DNA of 64,000 nucleotides, from assembly GCA_017624235.1 (NCBI GenBank), contig JAGANL010000051.1, positions 62,001-126,000 of the forward strand. The letters run 5' to 3'. The DNA is from Lachnospiraceae bacterium. GTDB taxonomy: Bacteria > Bacillota > Clostridia > Lachnospirales > Lachnospiraceae. The notes beneath the pieces are model-generated. The model did no database searches. It was given only the letters and a program-made list of their open reading frames with translations, and was not told the origin of the DNA. Below, piece by piece: positions 26,435 to 36,044 of the stretch. Position 1 is the stretch's first letter; each line of letters starts with the position of its first letter. A program made the translations under genes and the position numbers.

Positions 26435-27292
26435 ATGATCACACTGAACAATCTGGCTGAAAACCAGAACATGAAGGTTATTGCTGAAAAAGGTATTTAC
26501 ACGGTATTTGAACACCAAAAGGACATGAGTGTTTCACCGGAATATGCTTCGGTTGCCTATTTTATGCACGAAATGAATGTCCGGAAGCGTCAGGTGCTCT
26601 GCCGCATGAACAATTCCGCAGTCAAGCTACAGGCAGGCGCTATGCAGTGGACCGCCGGACAGGTGGACTCCTCTACCGGAGTCAAGGGAGTCGGCGATTT
26701 TCTTGGTAAGGCATTAAAAGGCGCCGTGACAAGTGAATCTGCTGTCAAGCCGTTATATCAGGGTTCCGGTTTTTTGATGTTAGAGCCAACCTACCGCTAT
26801 ATCATTTTAGAGGATGTTTCCCGGTGGGGAAGCGGCATCGTCCTGGATGACGGTCTGTTCTTAGCCTGTGATGCCTGCCTTCAAGAGAAGATCATTGCCA
26901 GAAGCAATGCTTCCTCTGCCCTGCTCGGCGGAGAAGGGCTGTTCAATCTCTCCTTATCCGGCTCCGGCATCGCTGTCCTGGAAAGTCCGGTTCCGAGAGA
27001 AGAATTGATTGAAATCGTCGTACAGGATGATGTCGTAAAGATCGACGGCAATATGGCGATCGCATGGTCCAATACGCTGCAGTTTACCGTAGAAAAGTCC
27101 TCCAAATCACTGATGGGCTCTGCACTAAATGGCGAAGGCTTTGTCAACGTCTATCGCGGCAGCGGAAAAATCCTGCTCGCCCCTACCGTAAACGGTACGA
27201 CCATGTCCCCGGCAAACGGGCCAAAAACCAGCAACACGACCTCGTCCAAGGGGCTCGTATCCAGCGTAGTAAAAAGCGCACTGGATCTGTAG
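26435..27292 (+). CDS. AIM24 family protein
   Basis: A 285-residue protein of the AIM24 (mitochondrial biogenesis-like, TIGR00266-related) beta-helix-like family, cytosolic and of unknown biochemical role. Recognisable parts are the AMQWTAGQVDSS segment, GSGFLMLEPTYRYIILED, GLFNLSLSGSGIAVLES, the AWSNTLQFTVEKS segment and the late GEGFVNVYRGSGKILLAP. It has its own promoter and a strong ribosome site. It is convergent with the 2889-residue gene, with 63 bp between the stops. A functional link with that gene is possible but not shown. Confidence 0.88.
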   Translation: MITLNNLAENQNMKVIAEKGIYTVFEHQKDMSVSPEYASVAYFMHEMNVRKRQVLCRMNNSAVKLQAGAMQWTAGQVDSSTGVKGVGDFLGKALKGAVTSESAVKPLYQGSGFLMLEPTYRYIILEDVSRWGSGIVLDDGLFLACDACLQEKIIARSNASSALLGGEGLFNLSLSGSGIAVLESPVPREELIEIVVQDDVVKIDGNMAIAWSNTLQFTVEKSSKSLMGSALNGEGFVNVYRGSGKILLAPTVNGTTMSPANGPKTSNTTSSKGLVSSVVKSALDL

Positions 27293-27308
27293 AAAACCTT
27301 TTTAGTAC

Positions 27309-27345
27309 AAAAACGAGGGCAACTCCCCAAACGGGATTTGCCCTC
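27309..27345 (-). terminator. Terminator of the giant gene
   Basis: On the minus strand GAGGGCAA pairs with TTGCCCTC, with an inner TCCC/GGGA, followed by GTTTTTG. It lies 11 bp beyond the stop of the 2889-residue gene. On the plus strand there is no T-tract. Confidence 0.75.
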
Positions 27346-27355
27346 AACCATGGAT

Positions 27356-30300
27356 TTATCCTCTATACTGTCCCATTAACGCATTCAAAAGCTGTATTGC
27401 CGTATCAGTGTCCTCCTTTCCAATAGAATCCTTCATACCGAGAGCGGTCATAATCAGCTCCGCTTTCTTTCGAGTCTCTTTTAAGGGGTTATACTTTCCT
27501 GCACAAAACAGAATAGATCTGACCACATTAAAGCCAACAAAGGTGGCCATCTCCGTATAGTCTAAAAATCCCTTTGTCTGACGAAGCATCTCTACATCAT
27601 CAAACGATACAGCCTGCTTTTCTCCGTTCAAATTCAGTTCCTGAAGACTTTCTTCGACAAGCTTTCTTATCTTTTCCAGTTCACCGGTACCCTGATAATA
27701 TTTTACGATACTGTCTTTGTCGTTGATATAGCTACGAATAAAGTTGATCAGCTCACCGACTTCCTTTACCGCCTGCTTCACCAAACCGCTTTCATCCTCC
27801 ACAAGTGTTGCCACAACTGCCCCGGCTTTATCCATCACCTTGGTAACGATTGCATCCGTCTTTCTGGCCTGCGTCTGATCGTATGCAACGCTCTGTGATT
27901 GCAGATTTCTTCTCACACCGCTTTGTGTCAGCTTCACCTCTTCCTCGGTCTGATTCTTTTTCGCCCCATCAATGAGCTTCTGATCCTTTTTCCTGTTTTC
28001 CTTTTCTGCCTGCTTGAATTTTCTGCTCAGCTGTACCTTATCCGACACGGCATTGAAAATACCTGTCACAAATTCATCATCCTTTAAATCAGCCAGCTTT
28101 TCCAGCGGTTCTCCGTTCAGGACTGCAGAAACCGCCTGAATGGACTTCATAATAACCGGAGTGCTGTCCAATACCTTCTGAACTGTATCCAGCGACTTGG
28201 TAAGAAGGTCATCGGAATCTTCCTCCACCTTCTGAACGATATTATCAATTTTATCTGACCAGGAGGACTCCCCATTTTCCAGCTCGCCTACCGTAATATC
28301 CAACAGGCTGGAGAACAGTTCATTGTCTACCACTTCCTTGACCTGACTTAATACTTTTTCTTCCAGTTCTTCCTTGACCTGAGCAGTCAATGCCTCCCTG
28401 ATACGTTTCATCCTCTCTTCCGGCGTAGCTATTCCCTTCTCCACGCTTTCAGACAGCTTATCTACCATACCGCCAAGCGTCTCCGACAGTGCATTATCTC
28501 CCAGCTTATCCTGGAAAAGCTCCTGGATTTCTGTTCCAAGCCTGCCTGCAACCTCTTTCTCTACCTGCTGCAGGATAATCTTCTGGAATGACTTCTGATC
28601 CAGCTTGTTTTCCTTGATTTTCTCACCAAGCTCCGTTGCGAGGTTCACCATAAATTCATTTTCACCAAAAAGCGATGTGATCTGGTCAACCGCACACTTG
28701 ACACCCTGCTCCCGAACCACCTTCTTCAGTTCATCCACATCTATGTGATCTGCCGATTTCAGTTTTTCGCCGATTGCCTCTGTCAGATCCGAAATCACAC
28801 CTTCTCCGGCGGTTTCTTTAATCTTTAATACCAGTTCACTGACACCCTTCTCCTGTACGACCTTTCTTACACCGTCCAGTGTCATAGGCTCATCTGACTT
28901 CACCTGATCGCCGATTGACTTTGCGATTTCCGTTACCACTCCCTCTCCGGCATATTGCTCAATCTGTTCCACCACATAATCGACAATCTGCTTCCTGGAT
29001 TCTTCCTTTGCCGTTTCCACAATTGCCATAAAGGTTTTACCTTTGTTCTCACGGATTTTCTTTAATGCAGATGCACTCAGTTCTGCCACCTTTTCATTGG
29101 TCAGACTCTGGATTCCTTCCTTCAGATTATCAATCGCATCTCCATTCTCCAGAATGTCCATTTTATTCAGCTTATTGGACATTTCCACCGGAAGCAGCAT
29201 CCGAACAGCTGTTACAGCACCCTTGGGCAGCTTATCGTTAATATATCCGACCACTTTCTTTTTCACCCTCTTCCCGAAGTAACGGGTAAAACGATTGCCG
29301 GCATTAAAATAATTTTTTCTCAGATAGCCGGATTCAAACTGGAAGCTTCCGTTCTCTTCCAGATTTCCCATGGCAAAATAGGTTTCCCTGTCCTCTAAAA
29401 AAATCTGCCGTTCATTTGCAGTTCTTTGCACAAACTGCAATGCTCTGGCAACCAGCTCCCAATCAACTGCCGTTTTGCGGGTGCTTTCAAAAAAGCTGTT
29501 TTCTACTAAAATGCTGTTTAACGGCTTCTGCTCCTTTACCAGTTTTGCAAAATTATGGTCATCGTTGATCTGCGGCGACAGCATGGTAGAACATGCCGTA
29601 TAATAGGAATCCTTCTCCAGTCTGACTCCGCCATCATTGCCCCAGGAATTGTCCATATATTCTTCGATCAATCTGTCTCTTCCCTGAGGATTTACATAAT
29701 CCAGCTCTGTCATACCGAATACGTTGTAATAATGATTTACTCTGGAAACATCCAGCAAATCCCTGTGACAGAGCACTTTCAAAAAGAGCTTCTTCTCCCG
29801 CTCTCCCAGACTCTGATAACCAATATACAAAAGCTGCGCTTTATCATTCACCGCATGATCTCTGAAAAACTTTTCAAAGCTCTTCTGATCCGTCGGCTTC
29901 TCCTGCTTTAATTTCTGATACTCCTTTTTTGCCTCCTCATTTTCGCTCTCTTCGATCCGCTCAACAGCATGCTTCACAACCTCCAGCCGAAGCTTCTCCT
30001 GTTCGATCTCCTGCATAAAATCCAAGGCTCTGTCCAACAGATTCCAGTCGACTATGGTCTTTCGATTCAGGCTCTCCTCCACAAAATCGTCCTTCTTTAG
30101 GGAACGGTCACTTAAATCCACATCATCCCGGATCTGGTAACTGCACAAAGTCTGCAGAGCCTTCTGATAGGATTTGGAATTCAGCCTCTTATTCTCTTCC
30201 TCTCTCTTTTTCTGGGAGGAGTAGATGTCAAACAGCTTCTGTCTCTTTTCCTCATTGACAAACCCATGGATTTTTCCCTCAGCCCGGTCAAAGGCATCGA

Positions 30301-33300
30301 TACAGGTCGTATAATCTAACGCCGTACGGTCCTGCAGGAGCCTTATGAGCACATCGTATTGATAGGACTTCAAAGCCTCCAGTCTTTTCAGGGTCTTTTC
30401 TGCTCTGTCTTTTTCATGCTTGGCTTTCTCTGTCGTTGCGTTTCCCCAGCTTACAATCTGGTCTACAAAGGATTGTCTGTCCGTTACGACCGGTACCATA
30501 TCGGCTGCACCTGCTGCCGCCTCTCTGGACAGAATTTTAGCCATGCTTAAAGAAGCTGCTGCATCACTGAGTCTGCTGAAGTCTTTCGGAATATTCTGCT
30601 TATATCTGGCAATGCATTCCTTTGTAAATGCCATCGCCTCTTGAAAAGCATCCTTATTTACCTTATCAGAGCCAGCCTGCAGCTTCCGGACCGCAAGGGT
30701 ATAATCAATATCCGGATCGAACTCCTTATGATTGATATACTTCTGCAGTTCTATGGAAATCTGCCTCTGCTCCATCTGCTCTGCCTGGGGATCCCGCAGC
30801 AGCATACCGCACGGAAGCTGCGCCTGCACTTCAAACAGGCCCGGAGAGGTCAGTGCCAGGGCAAACACGCGCCGTTCCTCGATATCTAACGCATTGTATT
30901 CCTCCAAAAGTTTATCATCCTGTGCAATTTTGTTTTCAAACTCCAGACGGCTTACTACATTCCCCGATACGATTTCCTTTCCCTTTAAATCCGTACTGAA
31001 TACCTGCTGCATCAGGCTTCTGTCGTCTGCCAGATACCAGGTAGCAAAGGGCTTTTCCAAAAGCTTCACGGCATCCTGCTCCATGGCTGTATTCCAATCT
31101 GCTTCCTGCTCTTTGGATACTTCTGTCATCAGCTCGAGACGAAAATACTCCCGCATTCCCACCTTGATACTCCGGACCGCATCATCACTCAGCTCCTGCT
31201 TTTTACGTACCTGATCCACCGCTTTGTCAAAAATTGCATCCACCCGGATCACATTTTTAAAGTAGCTTTGCCTGCTTTTCACCAGGGTATCAAACTCCGT
31301 GCCGGCCATGGTGTACATTCCCATCTCCGCACTGGAAATAAAATTCCTCATTTCCTTCGCCAGTTCATCCATCCCGTCAGGAAGTGTCAAAAGCATCTTC
31401 TTTAACTGCTCAATCTGCTTCTCCTTCTCCTGATATTCCGTAAGCTTTCCTTTTATGTATTCTCCGGCACAGTGCGCCTTGTCCCACTTCTCGCTCTCCT
31501 TTGTATCAGAGAGCATTACCTCTTTCCCAAGTAAAAACAGAAGCAGTTTCTTTTTCCGGCTTTCCGGTAATTTCACCTGTTCATCCACTGCTTCTCCCAT
31601 GTCCTTCAGCCAGTTAAGCAGCTGCTTTTGTTCTTTCTGCTTTTCTTCTTCGTCTCCATCCTCCTTTGCATCTGCCAGTGCCTGTTCCACCAGAATCGAG
31701 CGATAAAACTCCTCTCTTTCTTTAGCTGCCTTCTCCTCGTCGGTTTCCTCAGCCTTTTTCTTCTCCTTTTCCTTTTCAAAGCCTAATTCTTTATTTTTGG
31801 CAATCTCTTCCTCTGCCTTTTTTAAATCCTCCCCGGAAACCGTTTCTTTCCTTCCAAACCATAGCAGTACCGGAGACCCAAACTTTGCTGCCTGTTTTTT
31901 GAGTTCTTCAATCTGTTTATCCTGTACACTGCAAACTTCCTTTACCACCTCTTTCCGGTCTCTGATCTCTTCCAGTATGTCTGCCTTTAGTTGAAGCGCA
32001 TTACCCGACTCGACCTTTACCTCTGCGATACGGTCATACGCTTCTATCCATTCTGTAAGCTTCTTTTGGAAGACCTTGGGCTGTTCACTCATCTTTTGCA
32101 CAATATCCATATTAAATTTTGCTTTCCATTTATCATCCTTTTGCTGATAGACCGGATTGTTCTGCATATATGTCGTATTGGCATCAATATTCTGGCTAAG
32201 CTCCTTTAACAATTCATCAAATGCCTTGTCATCAAACAGCCGGATCCAGATATCCGTATTGTTCCACATCAGATTTGTCAATGCGAGATTCAAAGGATTA
32301 TAGGAAATACCACCCTTTATATTTCCAGCCCATTTAAACTTATCAACATCGCCGCTTCTTTCTATCAGTGTCTTCTTCGCAAAGCTATGGTTTTCCAGTT
32401 TTTTCAGATAGGTTAAAAATACTTCCTGCCAGCCTTCCGCAGGTTCCTCTCCCCGCAGTATTTCCTTGCAGTATACCAACAATGGCTGGTCATGGAAAAA
32501 ACCATATTCTGACAGCTTACTCCCCTTGGCATTCAACTGTTCCATAACCTTCTCCAAAGGTTTTAAATAGGCAAGCAGTTCTTCCTTTGTACCATTTACA
32601 AAAACATACCAGGCTCTCTGCTCTTCCAAAATCCGCGGAAGCAGCTTCCGGAATTTGCCGTTATCATACTCCTCCAGCCACTTCTGTCTCTCTTTTAAAA
32701 ATTCACCGTTCTCATTGGTATGCCCCGGCTTCAGATAATTCTCCAGTTTTTTCAAAGCTTCTTCCCAGCTTTGAACACCGAAGCTTTCTAAATTCTTTTG
32801 CCGTTCTCCTTCTTTGGCCGTTTCCTTTCCGAACGGCTCTATCCCTGCGATCAGTTTTCTCATCTTCCGCCGGATTTCATCCTTGGTAGCCGGATCGACT
32901 TTTTTCAGGACCTCTTCCATAGCCCGGGTGCGTTCCGCCACAACCTGCGCGGTCGCTGCTATCTTTTCTTCCAGATCACCGGATTTGGTGGCCAGAAAAT
33001 CATCCTGATGTCTGCCTCCTATGCGGTATAATGGCTCAACCGCGTCACAAAGCAGAAAATCCACCATAAAATTAGAAGCATTTTTCTTGGTATCCGTCCT
33101 GATCTGCTCTAAATATGTCTTGGCCTCCTCAATATACTGCTTCAGCTCGTCCTCAGAATACTGTTTTGCACTTTCCCTGGAGATCATTTTCAACCCTTCA
33201 TCCGAAAAATTGAGAAGATTATCCACGTGAAGGGACTCCAGCTCCCGAATCAGACCGGTCAAAAAATCCTCTACCCTTTTCGCGATCTGCTTGCTTCCTT

Positions 33301-36025
33301 CTCCCTGTTGAATGGCACTCAGAAGCTCCGTGATATTTGCATCATTGATCTCTCTGGAAAGCACCGGACAATCATGAAGGTAATTCCATAAGTCATGGGC
33401 CTTCTTCATACGTTTGATACGCCCCGGAATGCGGTTGATATCGGAATGGAACCATGTACGCTCGGTTGATTTTATCCACTCAAACTGGAAGTTTTCATCC
33501 ATACCGTCCATCAACAGGTTCGCATCAAAACGCAGTTCCATTGCTTTTTGTTCGTTTTTGAGTTCATCCAGCTGTGCCCGGACTTCCTGCTCGATCGTAC
33601 TGCTCTTTAATTCGCCCCGTAAAAGCTTGGACAAAAGATTGTCCTGTACCTGTGTCTTCTGAATGCATTCTATCCTGCTCCAGCTGTCTAATCCGATCTG
33701 GATATTCGTGCGCAGCTGCTCCATAAAGTGCATGAGTTCCTCAGTATTTAACGTATCCAGATCCCCTATATTGGTAATCTGCTTATCCTGCAGATATTTT
33801 GCCTGAAACTCTTTATCCCGCTTCAACAGCTCGTCCAGGGCTGCCATAACCTTATCTTCTCTGCCCTTTAGGCCTTCTCCATATTCCTCTCCAAAGCTGC
33901 ACAGATGCTTTCTAAAAAGCCCGGCTGCACCCTGTCTCTTTGCAATCCGGGGCGCCTTCTTTTCTTCTGCGGCCTCCTTTATATTTACAAAGCTGCCCTC
34001 TGCCAGATATTGGTCAAATTTCTTCCGAAATTCCTGCTCCTCCAGAGCTACATTGGCGATCAGCCAGTTTTCTGCCGCCGCCACCTGGGCTGCATTCCAC
34101 TCCGCTTTCCTGCTGTCCGCTACATATTGCTTTCGTATCTCAAGCCATTTTTTGAACGCCTGTATCTGTCCCTCAAGCTTCTGTGCATTATCAAGCTCAT
34201 CCGGTTTCATATTCTGCATCAGGAACTCATCCAACGCATCCTGATATACGCCCGCAATCTCATTTTTCCGCATGCTTTCTGTGATCGCCGCCTCGGTCTT
34301 CATTACCTCCGGCATGCGTACGGACAATTCCATGGTAAACTCTTCTACCAGATCCTCGGTTTCTGACAACGTACCGAAAAACAGAATATCGACCGATTGT
34401 GGATCCTCCTTTAAACGCTGCACCACCTTCTCCAGATTGAGCTTCATAACCTCACTGCCCAGATATTCTCTCAAATGTGAAAAATTCCATTGAACCCTTA
34501 AGCACAGCTTGTTTGCTTTTTCTGCAAAGACGGCATCATCCTGCTCTGCAAGCAGCTCCTGCATTTCCGGATTTTCCCACAGCCTATCTATGCTGCCCAG
34601 TTCCTTCTGCATCTGAAGTAAGCTTTGTTGTCTGCTCCGGTACTTATCGATTTGATCCCGAAGATCCCTAAACTGTTCCCCCTGTAACAGACCATCCAGT
34701 GTATTTTTCAGTTCCTCCGTATTCTCCTGCAATAAACGGATGCCTAGCTGCTGCAATGCTTTTTCCGTATAAAGTTCTGCCATCTTGGAGATTCCAAGTA
34801 TATCCTTTTGCTGGTCCTGCACATAATTTCTTACAAGCTTTATATTGTCCTGACAGGATACGTTTAGTTTCTGTGCCTTTTGATAGAACTCGTTATCCGT
34901 TCCTGTCCTCATGTATTCTTTTAAGACCTCTGCCGCCTGTTCTGCATAGGAAGCAAGGACCCAGCCATCCGCTTCTTCGCCATCCTTCGTGCCGGTCTTC
35001 AGGTAAAGCATACGGAGCTTTTCGGTTTCTTCCTCCTGCTTTTGACGTTTGAGTTCCTCCAACTCCTGTTGTTCCAGCTCTTCCTGTTTCTTTTTTGCTT
35101 CCTCTGCCTTACGTTTCTCTTCTTTCTTCTGCTCCTCATCACGCAGGCGTTTTTCTTCTTCCAGTCTTTTCTGACGCAGTTTCTCTTTATTTTTTCCCCG
35201 CTGTTCCAAAAAGGATTTACTAAGGCACAGAGCTGCCGCTGCCGTTGTATAAACAGCGCTTCTCTGGTAAATATCAAAGAATGCCCTGGCACCGTCCTGT
35301 CCGTTTTCCCGGTTTAAAAGCTCATATTTTAAAGCTGTGGCAGTACAGTGGCACAAAAGCAGATGGGCAGAGGCCGGATCCATTCCTGCCGTTTCATCCA
35401 GAAACTGTGCAGCATTGGGTGCCATATTCAGTTTCAGCCCCTTATAACGTTCTATGAGCAGGTCTGCCATCTCTGTCGTAAGCTGTTCCGGTTTTGTGGT
35501 CTGAAGCACCTCCCAGATATTGACAAGCTGCTGCAGCATAACGGAAGGTTCTGCTTCATTCTGTACCCGTTCCCAGTCAATACCTTCATATTGACCCATC
35601 TGTTCTGTCAACGTCTGCTGTATCTTTTCCACCGTCATCTCTTCCATCCTGCCACCGCTGACCTGATGAAATGTTTCGCTGACCTTTTCCACCCTTGACG
35701 CAGTTTCTGCCAGAAGCCTCTCGGTCATTTCCTTCTGCTGTCTGACCTGTAAAAGTCTGTCATTCCTCTCCTGAGTCCAGGCCTCCTGCTCCTTTTTGGA
35801 AAGCTCCGACGGCGGTCCCTTCTTTATTTCCGTTTCCAGTCCCTTTAACTCGGAGAGCTTAATCTGATATTCCCTCACCCAGTCTACTGTCTGGGACTGT
35901 ATCTCCATATTCTGCTGCCTCTGTTGATTTACAGAAGCATTCTGCTGTTCACTACTCTGGTGCATAACCTGAGCACCTGTTGTTTTCTGCTTAGTCACTT
36001 TCAAATTGTTATCTTCTCCTGACAT
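27356..36025 (-). CDS. Giant 2889-residue charged, helical protein of unknown function
   Basis: I do not recognise a family. One uninterrupted frame with a good start (AAGGAG, ATG at 36025) encodes 2889 residues. There is no signal peptide and no clear transmembrane helix. It is Lys/Glu/Gln-rich and mostly helical, with a Gln-rich N-terminus (about 20-50) and a strong coiled coil at about 283-345 (repeated EEKRKAEE-type heptads). An approximate duplication is seen near 1950-2016 and 2138-2209 (SYQKALQTLCS against SYYTACSTMLS, TIVDWNLLDRALDFMQ against TAVDWELVARALQFVQ). Four degenerate 47-55 residue repeats start at about 2358 (YAGEGVVTEIAKSIGDQVKS), 2405, 2452 and 2507. I saw no nuclease, ATPase or protease motif. 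It lies 19 bp after a GNAT gene, so the two form an operon. A scaffold or structural role is only a guess. Confidence 0.9.
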   Translation of the reverse strand: MSGEDNNLKVTKQKTTGAQVMHQSSEQQNASVNQQRQQNMEIQSQTVDWVREYQIKLSELKGLETEIKKGPPSELSKKEQEAWTQERNDRLLQVRQQKEMTERLLAETASRVEKVSETFHQVSGGRMEEMTVEKIQQTLTEQMGQYEGIDWERVQNEAEPSVMLQQLVNIWEVLQTTKPEQLTTEMADLLIERYKGLKLNMAPNAAQFLDETAGMDPASAHLLLCHCTATALKYELLNRENGQDGARAFFDIYQRSAVYTTAAAALCLSKSFLEQRGKNKEKLRQKRLEEEKRLRDEEQKKEEKRKAEEAKKKQEELEQQELEELKRQKQEEETEKLRMLYLKTGTKDGEEADGWVLASYAEQAAEVLKEYMRTGTDNEFYQKAQKLNVSCQDNIKLVRNYVQDQQKDILGISKMAELYTEKALQQLGIRLLQENTEELKNTLDGLLQGEQFRDLRDQIDKYRSRQQSLLQMQKELGSIDRLWENPEMQELLAEQDDAVFAEKANKLCLRVQWNFSHLREYLGSEVMKLNLEKVVQRLKEDPQSVDILFFGTLSETEDLVEEFTMELSVRMPEVMKTEAAITESMRKNEIAGVYQDALDEFLMQNMKPDELDNAQKLEGQIQAFKKWLEIRKQYVADSRKAEWNAAQVAAAENWLIANVALEEQEFRKKFDQYLAEGSFVNIKEAAEEKKAPRIAKRQGAAGLFRKHLCSFGEEYGEGLKGREDKVMAALDELLKRDKEFQAKYLQDKQITNIGDLDTLNTEELMHFMEQLRTNIQIGLDSWSRIECIQKTQVQDNLLSKLLRGELKSSTIEQEVRAQLDELKNEQKAMELRFDANLLMDGMDENFQFEWIKSTERTWFHSDINRIPGRIKRMKKAHDLWNYLHDCPVLSREINDANITELLSAIQQGEGSKQIAKRVEDFLTGLIRELESLHVDNLLNFSDEGLKMISRESAKQYSEDELKQYIEEAKTYLEQIRTDTKKNASNFMVDFLLCDAVEPLYRIGGRHQDDFLATKSGDLEEKIAATAQVVAERTRAMEEVLKKVDPATKDEIRRKMRKLIAGIEPFGKETAKEGERQKNLESFGVQSWEEALKKLENYLKPGHTNENGEFLKERQKWLEEYDNGKFRKLLPRILEEQRAWYVFVNGTKEELLAYLKPLEKVMEQLNAKGSKLSEYGFFHDQPLLVYCKEILRGEEPAEGWQEVFLTYLKKLENHSFAKKTLIERSGDVDKFKWAGNIKGGISYNPLNLALTNLMWNNTDIWIRLFDDKAFDELLKELSQNIDANTTYMQNNPVYQQKDDKWKAKFNMDIVQKMSEQPKVFQKKLTEWIEAYDRIAEVKVESGNALQLKADILEEIRDRKEVVKEVCSVQDKQIEELKKQAAKFGSPVLLWFGRKETVSGEDLKKAEEEIAKNKELGFEKEKEKKKAEETDEEKAAKEREEFYRSILVEQALADAKEDGDEEEKQKEQKQLLNWLKDMGEAVDEQVKLPESRKKKLLLFLLGKEVMLSDTKESEKWDKAHCAGEYIKGKLTEYQEKEKQIEQLKKMLLTLPDGMDELAKEMRNFISSAEMGMYTMAGTEFDTLVKSRQSYFKNVIRVDAIFDKAVDQVRKKQELSDDAVRSIKVGMREYFRLELMTEVSKEQEADWNTAMEQDAVKLLEKPFATWYLADDRSLMQQVFSTDLKGKEIVSGNVVSRLEFENKIAQDDKLLEEYNALDIEERRVFALALTSPGLFEVQAQLPCGMLLRDPQAEQMEQRQISIELQKYINHKEFDPDIDYTLAVRKLQAGSDKVNKDAFQEAMAFTKECIARYKQNIPKDFSRLSDAAASLSMAKILSREAAAGAADMVPVVTDRQSFVDQIVSWGNATTEKAKHEKDRAEKTLKRLEALKSYQYDVLIRLLQDRTALDYTTCIDAFDRAEGKIHGFVNEEKRQKLFDIYSSQKKREEENKRLNSKSYQKALQTLCSYQIRDDVDLSDRSLKKDDFVEESLNRKTIVDWNLLDRALDFMQEIEQEKLRLEVVKHAVERIEESENEEAKKEYQKLKQEKPTDQKSFEKFFRDHAVNDKAQLLYIGYQSLGEREKKLFLKVLCHRDLLDVSRVNHYYNVFGMTELDYVNPQGRDRLIEEYMDNSWGNDGGVRLEKDSYYTACSTMLSPQINDDHNFAKLVKEQKPLNSILVENSFFESTRKTAVDWELVARALQFVQRTANERQIFLEDRETYFAMGNLEENGSFQFESGYLRKNYFNAGNRFTRYFGKRVKKKVVGYINDKLPKGAVTAVRMLLPVEMSNKLNKMDILENGDAIDNLKEGIQSLTNEKVAELSASALKKIRENKGKTFMAIVETAKEESRKQIVDYVVEQIEQYAGEGVVTEIAKSIGDQVKSDEPMTLDGVRKVVQEKGVSELVLKIKETAGEGVISDLTEAIGEKLKSADHIDVDELKKVVREQGVKCAVDQITSLFGENEFMVNLATELGEKIKENKLDQKSFQKIILQQVEKEVAGRLGTEIQELFQDKLGDNALSETLGGMVDKLSESVEKGIATPEERMKRIREALTAQVKEELEEKVLSQVKEVVDNELFSSLLDITVGELENGESSWSDKIDNIVQKVEEDSDDLLTKSLDTVQKVLDSTPVIMKSIQAVSAVLNGEPLEKLADLKDDEFVTGIFNAVSDKVQLSRKFKQAEKENRKKDQKLIDGAKKNQTEEEVKLTQSGVRRNLQSQSVAYDQTQARKTDAIVTKVMDKAGAVVATLVEDESGLVKQAVKEVGELINFIRSYINDKDSIVKYYQGTGELEKIRKLVEESLQELNLNGEKQAVSFDDVEMLRQTKGFLDYTEMATFVGFNVVRSILFCAGKYNPLKETRKKAELIMTALGMKDSIGKEDTDTAIQLLNALMGQYRG
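28436..28954 (-). repeat. Four tandem degenerate protein repeats in the giant gene
   Basis: Residues about 2358-2530 contain four units of 47, 47, 55 and about 24 or more residues. Each opens with a Gly-Glu or Gly-Asp turn, and a GE/GD/GG-x-(V/L/I) pattern follows about 14 residues later (YAGEGVV..IGDQVKS, TAGEGVIS..IGEKLKS, LFGENEF..LGEKIKE, KLGDNALS..MVDKLSE). The pattern suggests an amphipathic helical solenoid. Confidence 0.65.
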
Positions 36026-36044
36026 ATCCCTTTTCTCCTTTGTC

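Noticed and set aside
27899-35698. Many plus-strand open frames of 60-150 codons opposite the giant gene
   Set aside because: They are antisense shadows of a long Lys/Glu-rich frame, have low-complexity Leu/Phe/Ser composition and no ribosome sites.
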